Shown: positions 11,081-19,931, counted from the first letter of the stretch. The stretch is DNA of 36,676 nucleotides from Pyrinomonadaceae bacterium (GCA_022843305.1 JALHNX010000034.1:1-36676), one strand, 5' to 3'. Notes: generated from the sequence alone by a model not told the origin. Translations and numbers: made by a program.

Positions 11081-12274
11081 TAAAAATTTTCCCGCCGTTT
11101 CGATTAGCAAAAGCGGTTCGATTTTGGTTTTGTATAAAATCACGTTCGGGCTTTCCGCCAAAAATTCTTCGCGGCTGCCGCGCAGTTCGTTTGAAGCGGC
11201 GATGATGAATTTCGTGTAATTTGCCGAAGCGAATTCTTCGAGGCGTTTCTGCAAACTTTTAGGTGTCCAAAAACCTAAAATGTCGAGATAAATTTTCTCT
11301 TTTTTCGGCGAAATCAAAACCAGATCAGGCACGAAAGCGGTTTTGCCCAAATCAATCACTTCGCGGTTTTGCGTTAATTGCCAATCGGTTGAGAACTTTT
11401 CCCAGTTTTTTTGAAGTCGCTGAATATCGGGATTTTGGTATGGCGTTTCGTCAAAGCGGTTTGAAACGATTTCGGTTTGTTCGCCCGAAAGTTCAAAGAA
11501 AAGATTTTTGCCTTTTTTCTGCGCGATCTCGGCGCGAAATTTCCAGTTTTTACACAGAAGAAGCGCGGGCAGAAAAACCGCCATCTGAATCCCGTATTTC
11601 TGCGAACGGTGAAAAAGCGAAGCCGCGCCCGTCAGCGTAATTTCGTAGCCGTTCGCGGCGTTTCCGATAACCGAATGAATCAGACCGAAATGTTTTATCC
11701 AGCCGAAGATCGCGCGGTAATTGTTTAAATCAGACGGCGCGACGCGGATTTTCATTTCGAGAGAGCGGTAAAGAAGCGCCTGCGCCTGCGCGAGATTGTA
11801 AAGGTCGAGCAGATCTTCGGGCGTGATCGGATCGAAGGAAATGAGATGCTGCTGTGCGGGCAGATCGGCGTAAAGATTCGCCATTATCGCGTTTTTCTCG
11901 CTTTGAAATTCTTCCGCAACGCGTTCCAAAACTTTATCTTTTTGCTCTGAATCAGGAAAGACCGGATGCGATTTTCGCGCTTCGAGAAAAACTTTTTGAC
12001 GAATCTCGACAGGTTCGGCAGGCGCGTTCGTTTCAAATTTACATCTGTCAGTTAATAATTTAATCAACCCGCGCATTATTTTGTAATCCGTTCCGGTGCC
12101 GATAAATTCTTCGAGTTCGCGCTCAATCGCACCGCGGGTTTCGCCCGTGAACGCCTCGAAAATCTCGATCAAATTCGCCGCATCGCGCAGATAGCCGGGA
12201 TTGTCGGTTGCAATCAGATAAGGAAAAATTTTGTCGCCGCGCCGAAAGCTGACGGCTAAATCGGATGTCAGCAT
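11078..12274 (-). CDS. DUF790 family nuclease, Bax1-like XPB partner
   Basis: The 398-aa protein matches DUF790, whose archaeal member Bax1 binds XPB and cuts DNA structures. It starts MLTSDLAVSFRRGDKIFPYLI, as DUF790 proteins do, has a central helical region with LYNLAQAQALLYRS, and a C-terminal nuclease core with VPDLVLISPKKEKIYLDILGFWTPKSLQ, whose acidic residues fit a PD-(D/E)xK-like site (the usual glutamate in V-E-I-x-G is an aspartate here). It is convergent with the XPB gene, 41 bases between stop codons, so the two are not co-transcribed. Repair incision paired with XPB unwinding is the best guess from the archaeal pair. Confidence 0.82.
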   Translation of the reverse strand: MLTSDLAVSFRRGDKIFPYLIATDNPGYLRDAANLIEIFEAFTGETRGAIERELEEFIGTGTDYKIMRGLIKLLTDRCKFETNAPAEPVEIRQKVFLEARKSHPVFPDSEQKDKVLERVAEEFQSEKNAIMANLYADLPAQQHLISFDPITPEDLLDLYNLAQAQALLYRSLEMKIRVAPSDLNNYRAIFGWIKHFGLIHSVIGNAANGYEITLTGAASLFHRSQKYGIQMAVFLPALLLCKNWKFRAEIAQKKGKNLFFELSGEQTEIVSNRFDETPYQNPDIQRLQKNWEKFSTDWQLTQNREVIDLGKTAFVPDLVLISPKKEKIYLDILGFWTPKSLQKRLEEFASANYTKFIIAASNELRGSREEFLAESPNVILYKTKIEPLLLIETAGKFL

Positions 12275-12325
12275 TTGTTATACTTTTATTTTCGTTCAAC
12301 GGCTAACTTTCAGCAACCTGCGGAA

Positions 12326-12416
12326 ATAATCAGTATAGTGAGCGGTAGCGAGTCTGTTTCATATTCAAAATTTTCGGTTAACGAACGTGTTCGCTACCGC
12401 TCACTATACTGATTAT
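12326..12416. repeat. Perfect 26-bp inverted repeat upstream of ackA
   Basis: Arms 12326-12351 (ataatcagtatagtgagcgg...) and 12391-12416 are perfect reverse complements around a 39-nt loop. The core GAGCGGTAGCGAGTCTG recurs at 35066-35083, so this is a dispersed REP-like family. It ends 11 bases before the ackA ATG and could affect that mRNA leader. Confidence 0.85.
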
Positions 12417-12427
12417 CTTTTTTCATT

Positions 12428-13660
12428 ATGAATATTCTGGTTTTAAACTGCGGCAGTTCGTCGCTCAAATTTCAACTGATTGCGACCGATCTCGAACGCA
12501 TCGAGCAGAACGCCGACCAAAGATTGGCGCACGGGATGATCGAACGCATCGGCGGCGCGGCGATCCTGAATTTTGCGGTCGAAGGCAAAACGGCGGAAAA
12601 AAGCGCTGCGCCGATCCGCGATATTCCGTCGGCTCTCGAGGCGGTAATCCGTTGGATTTCGGCGCAGTCTATCGAAGGCGTAAATAATCTGGGCGATATT
12701 GACGCGGTCGGGCATCGCGTCGTTCACGGCGGCGAATATTTTTCGCAGTCGGTTTTGATTAACGACGAGGTTTTACGCGCCATCGAAGACTGCATCGAAC
12801 TTGCGCCGCTGCATAATCCGGCGAACATCAAAGGGATTCAGGCGGTTAAAGAAATTTTCGGCAAGGCAATTCCGCAAGCGGCGGTTTTCGACACGGCGTT
12901 TCATCAAACCCTGCCCGAAAAAGCGTTTCTTTACGCGATTCCTTATCAGCTTTACCGGCGGCATAAAATCCGCCGCTACGGTTTTCACGGAACTTCGCAC
13001 CGTTATATCGCTTACCGCTACCGCACGACAAATCATATTCCGCGCGAGCGCGTTAATGTAATTACTTTGCATCTCGGCAACGGCTGTTCAATCGCCGCGA
13101 TCAAGAACGGCAATTCGATTGATACTTCGATGGGTTTAACGCCGCTCGAAGGGCTGGTGATGGGAACGCGTTCGGGCGATCTGGACGCGGCGATCCTCGA
13201 ACTTGTCGGCGCGAAGGAAGGTTTGACGATTCACGAAACCGTGATGCTGCTCAATAAACAATCGGGACTTCTCGGAATTTCGGGTTTGACCAACGATATG
13301 CGCGAGCTGCTCGCCGAAGCGGAAGAATCCGACGACCGCCGCGCTAAATTAGCAATCGAAATTTTCTGTTACCGCGTCGGCAAATACATCGGCGCTTATT
13401 TAGCCGCGATGAACGGCACGGACACGATAATTTTCGGCGGCGGCATCGGCGAAAATTCGGCGAAAATTCGTTCGCTGATTTGCGAAAACTTAAAATGGTT
13501 CGGCATCGCGCTCGATGAAACAGAAAATTCCGCGCACGTCGGCGGACGCGAAGGCACGATCAGCACCGAAGATTCGCGCACGAAAGTCTGCGTTATTCCG
13601 ACGAACGAGGAGCTTTTGATCGCTCGCGACACCGTCCGGCTGATTCACGGCAAAATCTGA
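12428..13660 (+). CDS. ackA: Acetate kinase
   Basis: Interconverts acetate + ATP and acetyl phosphate + ADP, linking acetyl phosphate to substrate-level phosphorylation. The 410-aa length is normal. ASKHA-fold motifs are all present: NCGSSSLKF at the N-terminus, AVGHRVVHGG, FHGTSHRYIAYR, LGNGCSIAAI, MGLTPLEGLVMGTRSGDLD and FGGGIGENS. No phosphotransacetylase gene adjoins it. The REP-like hairpin immediately upstream leaves little room for a ribosome-binding site, so translation may be influenced by that structure. Confidence 0.95.
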   Translation: MNILVLNCGSSSLKFQLIATDLERIEQNADQRLAHGMIERIGGAAILNFAVEGKTAEKSAAPIRDIPSALEAVIRWISAQSIEGVNNLGDIDAVGHRVVHGGEYFSQSVLINDEVLRAIEDCIELAPLHNPANIKGIQAVKEIFGKAIPQAAVFDTAFHQTLPEKAFLYAIPYQLYRRHKIRRYGFHGTSHRYIAYRYRTTNHIPRERVNVITLHLGNGCSIAAIKNGNSIDTSMGLTPLEGLVMGTRSGDLDAAILELVGAKEGLTIHETVMLLNKQSGLLGISGLTNDMRELLAEAEESDDRRAKLAIEIFCYRVGKYIGAYLAAMNGTDTIIFGGGIGENSAKIRSLICENLKWFGIALDETENSAHVGGREGTISTEDSRTKVCVIPTNEELLIARDTVRLIHGKI

Positions 13661-13696
13661 AATTGCAGATTTAAATAAATCAACCCGCGTAAAATC

Positions 13697-13936
13697 TCAG
13701 CGTTCGGAATATGCCAATTCGTCCAATTCGCCGCGGCAGCCGTCGCAGACAAAAGGGTTGTCGAAACCTTCGCGGAATGCATGGCTGACCTTTTCAAAAG
13801 TTATTTCGTCAACAAAGAAAACTTCTCCGCACATATCGCAAAACACTTCAAACTGAGTTTTTTCGGTCGGATACTCCGAAACCTGCATTATGGATTCCGT
13901 CCGGTCTGCATCAAATTCTTCTCTTAATCTCACCAT
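13697..13936 (-). CDS. Small CxxC/CxxC zinc-ribbon-like protein
   Basis: A 79-aa hypothetical protein with two paired cysteine motifs, FCDMCGEVFF and FVCDGCRGEL, about 30 residues apart, a zinc-ribbon-like arrangement. The track start at 13969 is less likely than the ATG at 13936 (MVRLREEFDADR), which has gggagg 6 nt upstream. It is acidic and has no signal peptide or membrane segment. It lies directly downstream of the DUF5335 and universal stress genes on the same strand and may be the last gene of that small operon. Function unknown. Confidence 0.65.
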   Translation of the reverse strand: MVRLREEFDADRTESIMQVSEYPTEKTQFEVFCDMCGEVFFVDEITFEKVSHAFREGFDNPFVCDGCRGELDELAYSER

Positions 13937-13971
13937 AAACGCCTCCCGATTTCTTAAAATTGATGACAAAG

Positions 13972-14334
13972 CTATGCCGTTTGAACTTCGGCGCGTTCAA
14001 AACTCAAAAGCGTTTTTGTGCCGTCCGCCGAGACGAATTCGACCGCGCGTTCGAGATTATCACTTCCGCTGAGCGTCATAATCGTGTTGACGTTCAAAAT
14101 CGTGTGCGTCAGGTAATCAATCTCTTTTGCCGATATACCGCCAAGCAAAATCTCGACACGCGGCGCGTTTTCCCCCGCCAACTCAACATAAATTCCCGCT
14201 AAAGGCAATTTTTTTACCTGTTCCAGCGCGCCCAGTTCGCCGAAGGTTTCAAGTTTTACGGGACGCTTAAAGTTTTTTACCGAAAAGTCTTTGAAATAAT
14301 TTGTCCAATTTGTTACTTCGATCGTGTCCGACAT
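13972..14334 (-). CDS. DUF5335-like protein
   Basis: A 120-aa soluble protein. The layout resembles DUF5335: a WTNYFKDFS opening, an internal PLAGIYVELAGENAPRVEIL strand pair, YLTHTILNV, and a closing LERAVEFVSADGTKTLLSF. Family function is unknown. The ATG is preceded by aaggaga about 7 nt upstream. It lies between the universal stress gene and the zinc-ribbon gene on the same strand, suggesting a stress-linked three-gene operon. Assignment is from recall of the family pattern only. Confidence 0.65.
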   Translation of the reverse strand: MSDTIEVTNWTNYFKDFSVKNFKRPVKLETFGELGALEQVKKLPLAGIYVELAGENAPRVEILLGGISAKEIDYLTHTILNVNTIMTLSGSDNLERAVEFVSADGTKTLLSFERAEVQTA

Positions 14335-14371
14335 ATTTTTTCTCCTTATAATAAATTAAAATTTTTGCCTT

Positions 14372-14833
14372 TTACTTTTCGGAATCCGACCGCGCTACGA
14401 GAACCGAACACGGCGCGTGATGCACAATCGCGTCCGAAACCGAACCGAGCGTCAAACGTCCCCAAAATCCGCGCCCGTGCGAACCGACGACGATCAAATC
14501 GGCGTTCCAATCCCTGGCTTCGTCAACAATAACCCGCGCCGGCGCGCCTAATCTGACTTCGGTTTCGATACTGGAAATTGACTCGGGAAACATTTTTTTG
14601 ATTTGCTCGACGGAATCATTCGCAAAGGTTTCGCATTGTTTTCGCGCCAAATCCATCATTTCCTGATAATACTGCGCCGAAATCGCAAACGGTTCGGCTG
14701 CCATCGGTGCCATCTGTTCGTAAACCGAAATGATTTTTATCTGCGGGTTTTCAAACAGATTCAGCATTCGGGAGCATTTTTCAACCGCCGCGCGGCTGAA
14801 TTCCGAACCGTCTGTTGCTATTAAGATTTTCAT
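14372..14833 (-). CDS. Universal stress protein (UspA family)
   Basis: The 153-aa single-domain Usp protein has the N-terminal strand MKILIATDGSEFSRAAVEK with the ATP-contacting Asp, and the nucleotide-binding G-2x-G-9x-G(S/T) pattern in VGSHGRGFWGRLTLGSVSD, followed by HHAPCSVLV. The ATP-binding type is therefore likely. A strong gaggaggac site lies 6 nt before the ATG. It is first in a same-strand set with DUF5335 and the zinc-ribbon protein and diverges from the phosphotransferase gene. Confidence 0.92.
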   Translation of the reverse strand: MKILIATDGSEFSRAAVEKCSRMLNLFENPQIKIISVYEQMAPMAAEPFAISAQYYQEMMDLARKQCETFANDSVEQIKKMFPESISSIETEVRLGAPARVIVDEARDWNADLIVVGSHGRGFWGRLTLGSVSDAIVHHAPCSVLVARSDSEK

Positions 14834-15043
14834 AAATTCGTCCTCCTCATCGGATATGGATTGATTAGTGCAAAAGCCGTTCCCGACACAAAACGGCGGT
14901 TTGCACAGTTAATACAACAAAATAATTATCGGAATTGGGAAAAATTTCGCGGTCGGTGCGTAGATTTACTTAGCTGTCCGAATCGTCGTATCTTGTCTAA
15001 AGGTCGGGAGAAAAATTATAAATCGGAAATTTCCGATAAATTT

Positions 15044-16036
15044 ATGAATGATTGGGCAGAAAATGATTTGAACGAATTTTTGTTTCGCACGGGTTTGTTA
15101 AAGCGCGGCGAAAAAGCCGTTTGGACACCGCTTGCGGGCGGCGTTTCGAGCGACATCTGGCGAGTGGATTTGCCGGATAAAACGATCTGCGTCAAACGTG
15201 CGCTGGCGCATCTCAAAGTCAAAGCCGATTGGCAAGTGCCGACCGAGAGAAACATTTACGAATGGGAATGGTTCAGGTTTGTTCACAAAAACTTCCCCGG
15301 AATCGTGCCGCTTCCGGTCGCGCACGACCGCGAAATGCAAATGCTGGCGATGGAATTTCTCGCGCCCGAAGATTTCAAGGTTTGGAAAACCGCCTTGTTA
15401 GAAGGCGAAACCGATGCCGGCTTTGCCGCGAAAGTCGGCGGCTTGCTGGGAAAAATCCATGCAAAAAGCGCGTTCGATAAAGAAATTGCCGAAGCCTTTG
15501 CGACCGATAAACTTTTTTACGCTTTAAGAATCGAGCCTTACTTGCTGGCAACTGCCAAAAAACACGCTGAAGCCGCGCCAAACATAAGAGAGATTGCCGC
15601 GCGAACTTTGTCGGCAAAGATCGCGCTCGTTCACGGCGATGTCAGCCCGAAAAATATTCTGATCGGGCGCGAGAATCCGGTTTTCCTTGATGCCGAAACC
15701 GCCTGGTTCGGCGATCCGGCGTTCGATCCGGCGTTTTGTCTGAATCATTTTCTGCTCAAATCCGCACATCGCCCGCAGTTCGCCGAAGGTTATAAGAATT
15801 GCTTTGTGTCGTTTGCCGAAAGTTATTTAAGTCAGGTTGATTGGGAACGCCGCGAAGAGATCGAAGCCCGCACAGCGCGGCTTTTGCCGGTTTTGTATCT
15901 GGCGCGCGTGGACGGCAAATCGCCCGTCGAATACATTACGGATGAAAAAACCAAAAACAATATTCGTCAAACTGCATTACGCCTTATCTTAAACCCGAAA
16001 TCCCGGTTGTCGGATTTTATTCAGGATTGTTTTTGA
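15044..16036 (+). CDS. Aminoglycoside phosphotransferase-fold kinase
   Basis: Protein-kinase-like small-molecule kinase (APH/choline kinase fold) with unknown substrate. The catalytic loop LVHGDVSPKNILIG (HGDxxxxN) and the metal-binding FLDAETAWFGDPAFDPA are intact; an N-terminal lobe with LAGGVSSDIWRV is the nucleotide loop and ICVKRAL carries the ATP Lys. The track start at 14861 adds 61 residues of unlikely composition; the ATG at 15044 gives a 330-aa protein with a family-normal N-terminus, although no good Shine-Dalgarno is visible. Its last 20 bases overlap the opposed patatin gene. Sugar, amino-sugar or choline-like substrates are all possible; resistance is not implied. Confidence 0.82.
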   Translation: MNDWAENDLNEFLFRTGLLKRGEKAVWTPLAGGVSSDIWRVDLPDKTICVKRALAHLKVKADWQVPTERNIYEWEWFRFVHKNFPGIVPLPVAHDREMQMLAMEFLAPEDFKVWKTALLEGETDAGFAAKVGGLLGKIHAKSAFDKEIAEAFATDKLFYALRIEPYLLATAKKHAEAAPNIREIAARTLSAKIALVHGDVSPKNILIGRENPVFLDAETAWFGDPAFDPAFCLNHFLLKSAHRPQFAEGYKNCFVSFAESYLSQVDWERREEIEARTARLLPVLYLARVDGKSPVEYITDEKTKNNIRQTALRLILNPKSRLSDFIQDCF

Positions 16037-17681
16037 GTTCAAGCCATTTGGTTTTGAGCCGCGTGTAAATCTCGTAATACGGCGATTCCGGACTATCCGG
16101 TTTCGGCACGTTAAAAGGGGGATCGTGTTTTTGCGCTTCTTTTTCTTCGGCTTCCCATTTTTGCCAGAGATATTTGAGCAAGCTGAAGCAAGTCGTCGAG
16201 CGTCCGCAGGCGATCAGAATTTCGAATTGCTCTTCGTTCATCCAGAGCGTCGTCGGAACGGTTTCGGCTTTCGCCGAAATCTCTTTCATCTCCGGCGTCG
16301 GTCTCAGTTCCGGGTCGAGTTTCCATAACCACGTGCGGTCTTTGGTCGGGTTGAGCGAATAAATAAGATTGAACGAAACGAGCCGGGCGCGTGAATCGGG
16401 ATTCATCAGGTTATTAAACTGCAATTGCCGGATGCGTTTCATAAAGACGTTCGAGGTCATCGCCAATACGGAACTGACACGCGATTTAATGATTTCGATC
16501 GCATCGGGCACCGCCATTTTTTTGAAGTAATGCCAGAGCCGGAATTTAGCACCCGAAATATTAAGCGTTTCAAACCGGCTAAACTGGCTGTAAGCCCAGA
16601 TCAGCACGCCGATTAGAAGAAAGGCGGGCGCGATTGAAACGACGTAAGCAACAATGATCTGCCAGTCGGCAAAGCGGTTCGGCTCGTCTGCTTTGAAGAA
16701 CGAATAGCCGATAATGCCGATGGCGGTCAGGCAGACGATCAGCAAAGCGACCGCGCACCAAAACAAGGTTTCGAGCGAAACCCAGCCGCGCCGCGGACTC
16801 GTGTCCGGCAGATTGAGAATGTCATCTTCGCGCGGGCTTGTGTCGGTCACCAGAAATAACCCGAAACTATTATTTCTGTCCGCCATGACGGCGTTTGAAA
16901 TCCCCTGATTGTCGTAAATTCCGCCGTCCATCAGCGGCAGCGGAATACATTTTTCGCCAACATTGAAGCCGTTCGGGTAAACGGGCGGATCGGCAAACGG
17001 GTTTTCCACATCTTTTATCAATTTACCGCGAATTGCCGCAAGCGGACTTTGCCAGTAGAAATCGTCGGGAAAGCGGATCGGCTCGAACGCGCCCGGAAAA
17101 CACGACGAAGCGGCGACGATGTCGGCAAGATGAATTTCTTCAGCAACGTCTTTCGGGACGGCGAAATTCTGATTGCCGATAAAAACCGTTTTGTCCCAAC
17201 TGGCGCGAAAACGAAACGAATTGCCTTCGCGAAACTCGGTCGCGTTGAAAATTAACTCACGAAAACGCCCGTCTTTCTTGGCGATTTTCATCAGCTGCCG
17301 AAAGGTTCGTTCGCCCAAAAGAGAATCTGCGTAAGATTTTGCCGCCGAGCGAATCAGGCTGAGATCGGTCGAACCGGAAGGCGAAGGCGTCGTGTAAAGA
17401 TCATCGAGGGCTTTATCAATCGCGTTCGTAGTTTTCAGATAATTGCTGAAATCTCTATAAAATTCGTCAAAGGTTTTCCCTTCGCTTTGCCACGTCGCGT
17501 AGAGCAAACCCGTAAAAGTTCCGCCCGAAACGGTGGACAAAAGTTTTACGTCATCAAGCAAATTCAATTCGTCGAGCATCGCAAGCGTTCCGAGCGCGTA
17601 AGTCGCAGCGCGGTAACCGCCGCCCGAAAGACACAAAGCAATATCTCCGAATGGTTTATTTGCGGCAGAGTCTGGGGACAT
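16017..17681 (-). CDS. Patatin-like phospholipase with transmembrane segments
   Basis: Ser-Asp dyad acyl hydrolase. Oxyanion loop LSGGGYRAATYALG is at residues 18-31, the nucleophile S52 in STVSGGTFTG, and the dyad Asp D252 in LPLMDGGIYDN. After the patatin domain come two hydrophobic helices (around WCAVALLIVCLTAIGIIGYS and VVSIAPAFLLIGVLIWAY, about residues 308-363) and a soluble C-terminal region of ~190 aa with no motif I recognise. There is no signal peptide, so the hydrolase domain is probably cytosolic and tethered to the inner membrane. An aggag site lies about 9 nt before the ATG. Its 3' end overlaps the phosphotransferase gene by 20 bases. Substrate unknown; membrane lipid is likely. 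Confidence 0.87.
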   Translation of the reverse strand: MSPDSAANKPFGDIALCLSGGGYRAATYALGTLAMLDELNLLDDVKLLSTVSGGTFTGLLYATWQSEGKTFDEFYRDFSNYLKTTNAIDKALDDLYTTPSPSGSTDLSLIRSAAKSYADSLLGERTFRQLMKIAKKDGRFRELIFNATEFREGNSFRFRASWDKTVFIGNQNFAVPKDVAEEIHLADIVAASSCFPGAFEPIRFPDDFYWQSPLAAIRGKLIKDVENPFADPPVYPNGFNVGEKCIPLPLMDGGIYDNQGISNAVMADRNNSFGLFLVTDTSPREDDILNLPDTSPRRGWVSLETLFWCAVALLIVCLTAIGIIGYSFFKADEPNRFADWQIIVAYVVSIAPAFLLIGVLIWAYSQFSRFETLNISGAKFRLWHYFKKMAVPDAIEIIKSRVSSVLAMTSNVFMKRIRQLQFNNLMNPDSRARLVSFNLIYSLNPTKDRTWLWKLDPELRPTPEMKEISAKAETVPTTLWMNEEQFEILIACGRSTTCFSLLKYLWQKWEAEEKEAQKHDPPFNVPKPDSPESPYYEIYTRLKTKWLELKNNPE

Positions 17682-17847
17682 ATTTTTATCTCCTGAAAAT
17701 TTTTGGGTTTAAGACGAAAACAACAGAACTTTACACCTTTTAAAGAGGATTTTCAATTATGCTCCGGTTTCATTTTATATCTTAAGATTTTTACTTTTCG
17801 CGTTTACCGGCAAAGCGTGAAATTAAAGACAATTCCGACCAATCAAC

Positions 17848-17880
17848 AATCTTGACAGAAAAGTAAAGATTTGAGATTCT
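17848..17880 (+). promoter_or_regulatory. Candidate suf promoter with operator dyad over the -35 box
   Basis: AATCTTGAC (17848-17856) and GTAAAGATT (17863-17871) form an inverted repeat with one mismatch in nine and a 6-nt spacer. A consensus -35 TTGACA (17852-17857) lies inside it, with a weak gattct at 17875-17880 after 17 nt as possible -10. A further half-site AATCTTTAA lies at 17900, near the start of the Rrf2 gene. The layout suits autorepression by the downstream Rrf2 protein; this is inferred, not shown. Confidence 0.45.
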
Positions 17881-17922
17881 ATTAACTAAAGTATTGAGAA
17901 ATCTTTAACCCGGGTAAGAACA

Positions 17923-18402
17923 ATGAAAATATCGGCACAGGAAGAATACGGGCTACGTTGTTTGGTGCAGCTGGCGACTTTGGCGGACGGCGAATCCTTA
18001 ACTTTGCCGCAAATCGCTGACCGCGAGGGGATTTCCCCGGCGAACGCAGGAAAATTGATGTGGCTTTTGAACAAAGCCGGATTCGTGCAGGCGATTCGCG
18101 GCACGAAAGGCGGTTACAGTTTGGCGCGACCGGCGCAGGAAATTCACTTGAACGAAGTCATCAAGGTTTTGGATGCCGATGTTTTGAACAAGCATTGCGA
18201 AAGCTATACGGGCGTGCTTGATTCGTGCGTTCACAAAGGCGATTGCGGCATTCGTCCCGTGATTGTCGGCTTGCACGAGATCGTCGAAAACGCGCTTTCG
18301 CAGATCACGCTCGCGCAGCTCGTCGGTTCGGAAAGTTCGGTTGACGCGACGTTTCATCAGATTCAGGGAATTCACCGGACAATCGAACCGCAGAGAATAT
18401 GA
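17923..18402 (+). CDS. Rrf2 family Fe-S-sensing transcriptional regulator
   Basis: Winged-helix regulator of the Rrf2 family (IscR, SufR-like Rrf2 proteins). The 159-aa protein begins with the canonical MKISAQEEYGLRCLVQLA, has a recognition helix region GISPANAGKLMWLLNKAG and the wing GTKGGYSLARP. Three cysteines, C92, C102 and C108 (HCESY...SCVHKGDCGIRP), sit where Rrf2 proteins bind an Fe-S cluster; the spacing C-x9-C-x5-C differs from the C-x5-C-x5-C of E. coli IscR. Being first in the suf locus, it probably reports cluster status and represses the operon when Fe-S is plentiful. The promoter region has matching palindromes. Confidence 0.9.
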   Translation: MKISAQEEYGLRCLVQLATLADGESLTLPQIADREGISPANAGKLMWLLNKAGFVQAIRGTKGGYSLARPAQEIHLNEVIKVLDADVLNKHCESYTGVLDSCVHKGDCGIRPVIVGLHEIVENALSQITLAQLVGSESSVDATFHQIQGIHRTIEPQRI

Positions 18403-18404
18403 AC

Positions 18405-18466
18405 ATTTATCATTTACCGTTTATCGTTAATTTTTCTGGTAAATACGTAAATGGTAAATGATAAAT
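18405..18466. repeat. AT-rich inverted repeat with heptad tandem units, upstream of sufB
   Basis: ATTTATCATTTACCGTTTA (18405-18423) pairs with TAAATGGTAAATGATAAAT (18448-18466) with one mismatch. The right side continues as near-perfect 7-bp tandem units (taaatgg/taaatga) to about 18482. It fills the entire rrf2-sufB gap and may attenuate or stabilise sufB mRNA. Confidence 0.7.
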
Positions 18467-18491
18467 GATAAATGGTAAATGAATAAAGATT

Positions 18492-19931
18492 ATGTCAACA
18501 GCAGCAGAATTATTAACGAACAGGGAATATAAATACGGTTTTACGACCGACATCGAAACGGAAACGATTGCCAAAGGCTTGTCGGAAGATACGGTGCGTC
18601 TGATTTCATCAAAGAAAAACGAGCCGGAATGGCTTTTGGATTTTCGTCTGAAAGCGTATCGCCGCTGGCTGGAAATGACGCAGCCGGACAATTGGGCGAA
18701 TTTTGATTATCCGAACATAGATTTTCAAAATATTTCGTATTATTCCGCGCCGAAACAAAAGGCAAAAAAACAGAGCTTGGATGAAGTTGATCCCGAACTT
18801 CTGCGGACTTTTGAAAAATTGGGAATTCCGCTGACCGAACAAAAAATGCTCGCAAATGTCGCGGTTGACGCGGTTTTCGATTCGGTTTCGGTGGCGACAA
18901 CGTATAAGAAAAAACTGCTCGAAGCGGGCGTGATTTTTTGCTCATTTACCGAAGCAGTTGCCGATTATCCCGAACTGATTCAAAAATATCTCGGCTCGGT
19001 CGTGCCTGTTTCGGACAATTATTACGCAGCACTCAATTCGGCAGTTTTCTCGGATGGTTCATTCGTTTTCATTCCGAAAGGCGTGCGTTGTCCGATGGAA
19101 CTTTCGACGTATTTTAGAATAAACACGCAGGAATCAGGACAATTTGAACGGACGTTAATTGTTGCCGAAGAAGGTGGTTACGTTGCATATAATGAAGGTT
19201 GCACCGCGCCGCAGTTTGATACGAATCAGCTTCACGCGGCGGTCGTCGAATTGGTTGCTTTGGACGATGCGGAAATTAAATATTCGACAGTTCAGAATTG
19301 GTATGCAGGCGACGAAAACGGGAAAGGCGGAATTTATAATTTTGTTACGAAACGCGGCGCGGCACGTGGCAGAAATTCAAAAATCTCTTGGACGCAGGTT
19401 GAAACCGGAAGCGCGATCACCTGGAAATATCCGTCGGTGATTTTGCAGGGCGACGGTTCCATCGGCGAATTTTATTCGGTCGCGCTGACCAACAATGCGC
19501 AGATCGCCGATACCGGAACGAAGATGATTCACATCGGCAAAAATACGAAATCCACGATTATTTCAAAGGGAATTTCTGCCGGGAAATCGAATAATTCGTA
19601 TCGCGGTCTGGTCAAAATTATGCCGAAAGCGACCGGTGCGCGAAATTATACGCAGTGCGATTCGATGCTGATCGGCGACCGTTCGGAAGCAAACACTTTT
19701 CCCTACATCGAGGTGATGAACAACACGGCGCGTGTCGAACACGAAGCGACGACTTCAAAGATCAGCGAGGATCAGCTTTTTTATCTCCAACAACGCGGCA
19801 TCTCGCAGGAAGACGCGGTTTCGCTCATCATCAACGGTTTCTGCAAAGAAGTTTTCCGCGAACTGCCGATGGAATATGCAGTCGAAGCGACGAAACTTTT
19901 GGGGTTGAAATTGGAAGGAAGCGTAGGTTAA
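18492..19931 (+). CDS. sufB: Fe-S cluster assembly scaffold SufB
   Basis: Scaffold of the SufBC2D complex that accepts sulfur from SufS/SufU and assembles the cluster. The 479-aa protein matches SufB throughout: [17 protein letters not shown] near the N-terminus, [38 protein letters not shown], and [19 protein letters not shown] at the β-helix end; the Cys in ARNYTQCDS corresponds to the conserved scaffold cysteine. It follows the Rrf2 gene after the AT-rich inverted repeat. In standard operons sufC or sufD is next; here sufC is about 4.5 kb away. Confidence 0.96.
   Translation: MSTAAELLTNREYKYGFTTDIETETIAKGLSEDTVRLISSKKNEPEWLLDFRLKAYRRWLEMTQPDNWANFDYPNIDFQNISYYSAPKQKAKKQSLDEVDPELLRTFEKLGIPLTEQKMLANVAVDAVFDSVSVATTYKKKLLEAGVIFCSFTEAVADYPELIQKYLGSVVPVSDNYYAALNSAVFSDGSFVFIPKGVRCPMELSTYFRINTQESGQFERTLIVAEEGGYVAYNEGCTAPQFDTNQLHAAVVELVALDDAEIKYSTVQNWYAGDENGKGGIYNFVTKRGAARGRNSKISWTQVETGSAITWKYPSVILQGDGSIGEFYSVALTNNAQIADTGTKMIHIGKNTKSTIISKGISAGKSNNSYRGLVKIMPKATGARNYTQCDSMLIGDRSEANTFPYIEVMNNTARVEHEATTSKISEDQLFYLQQRGISQEDAVSLIINGFCKEVFRELPMEYAVEATKLLGLKLEGSVG

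Noticed and set aside
14861-15043. 61-residue extension of the phosphotransferase
   Set aside because: Composition differs from the domain, it overlaps the likely promoter region of two divergent genes, and family proteins start near the chosen ATG.
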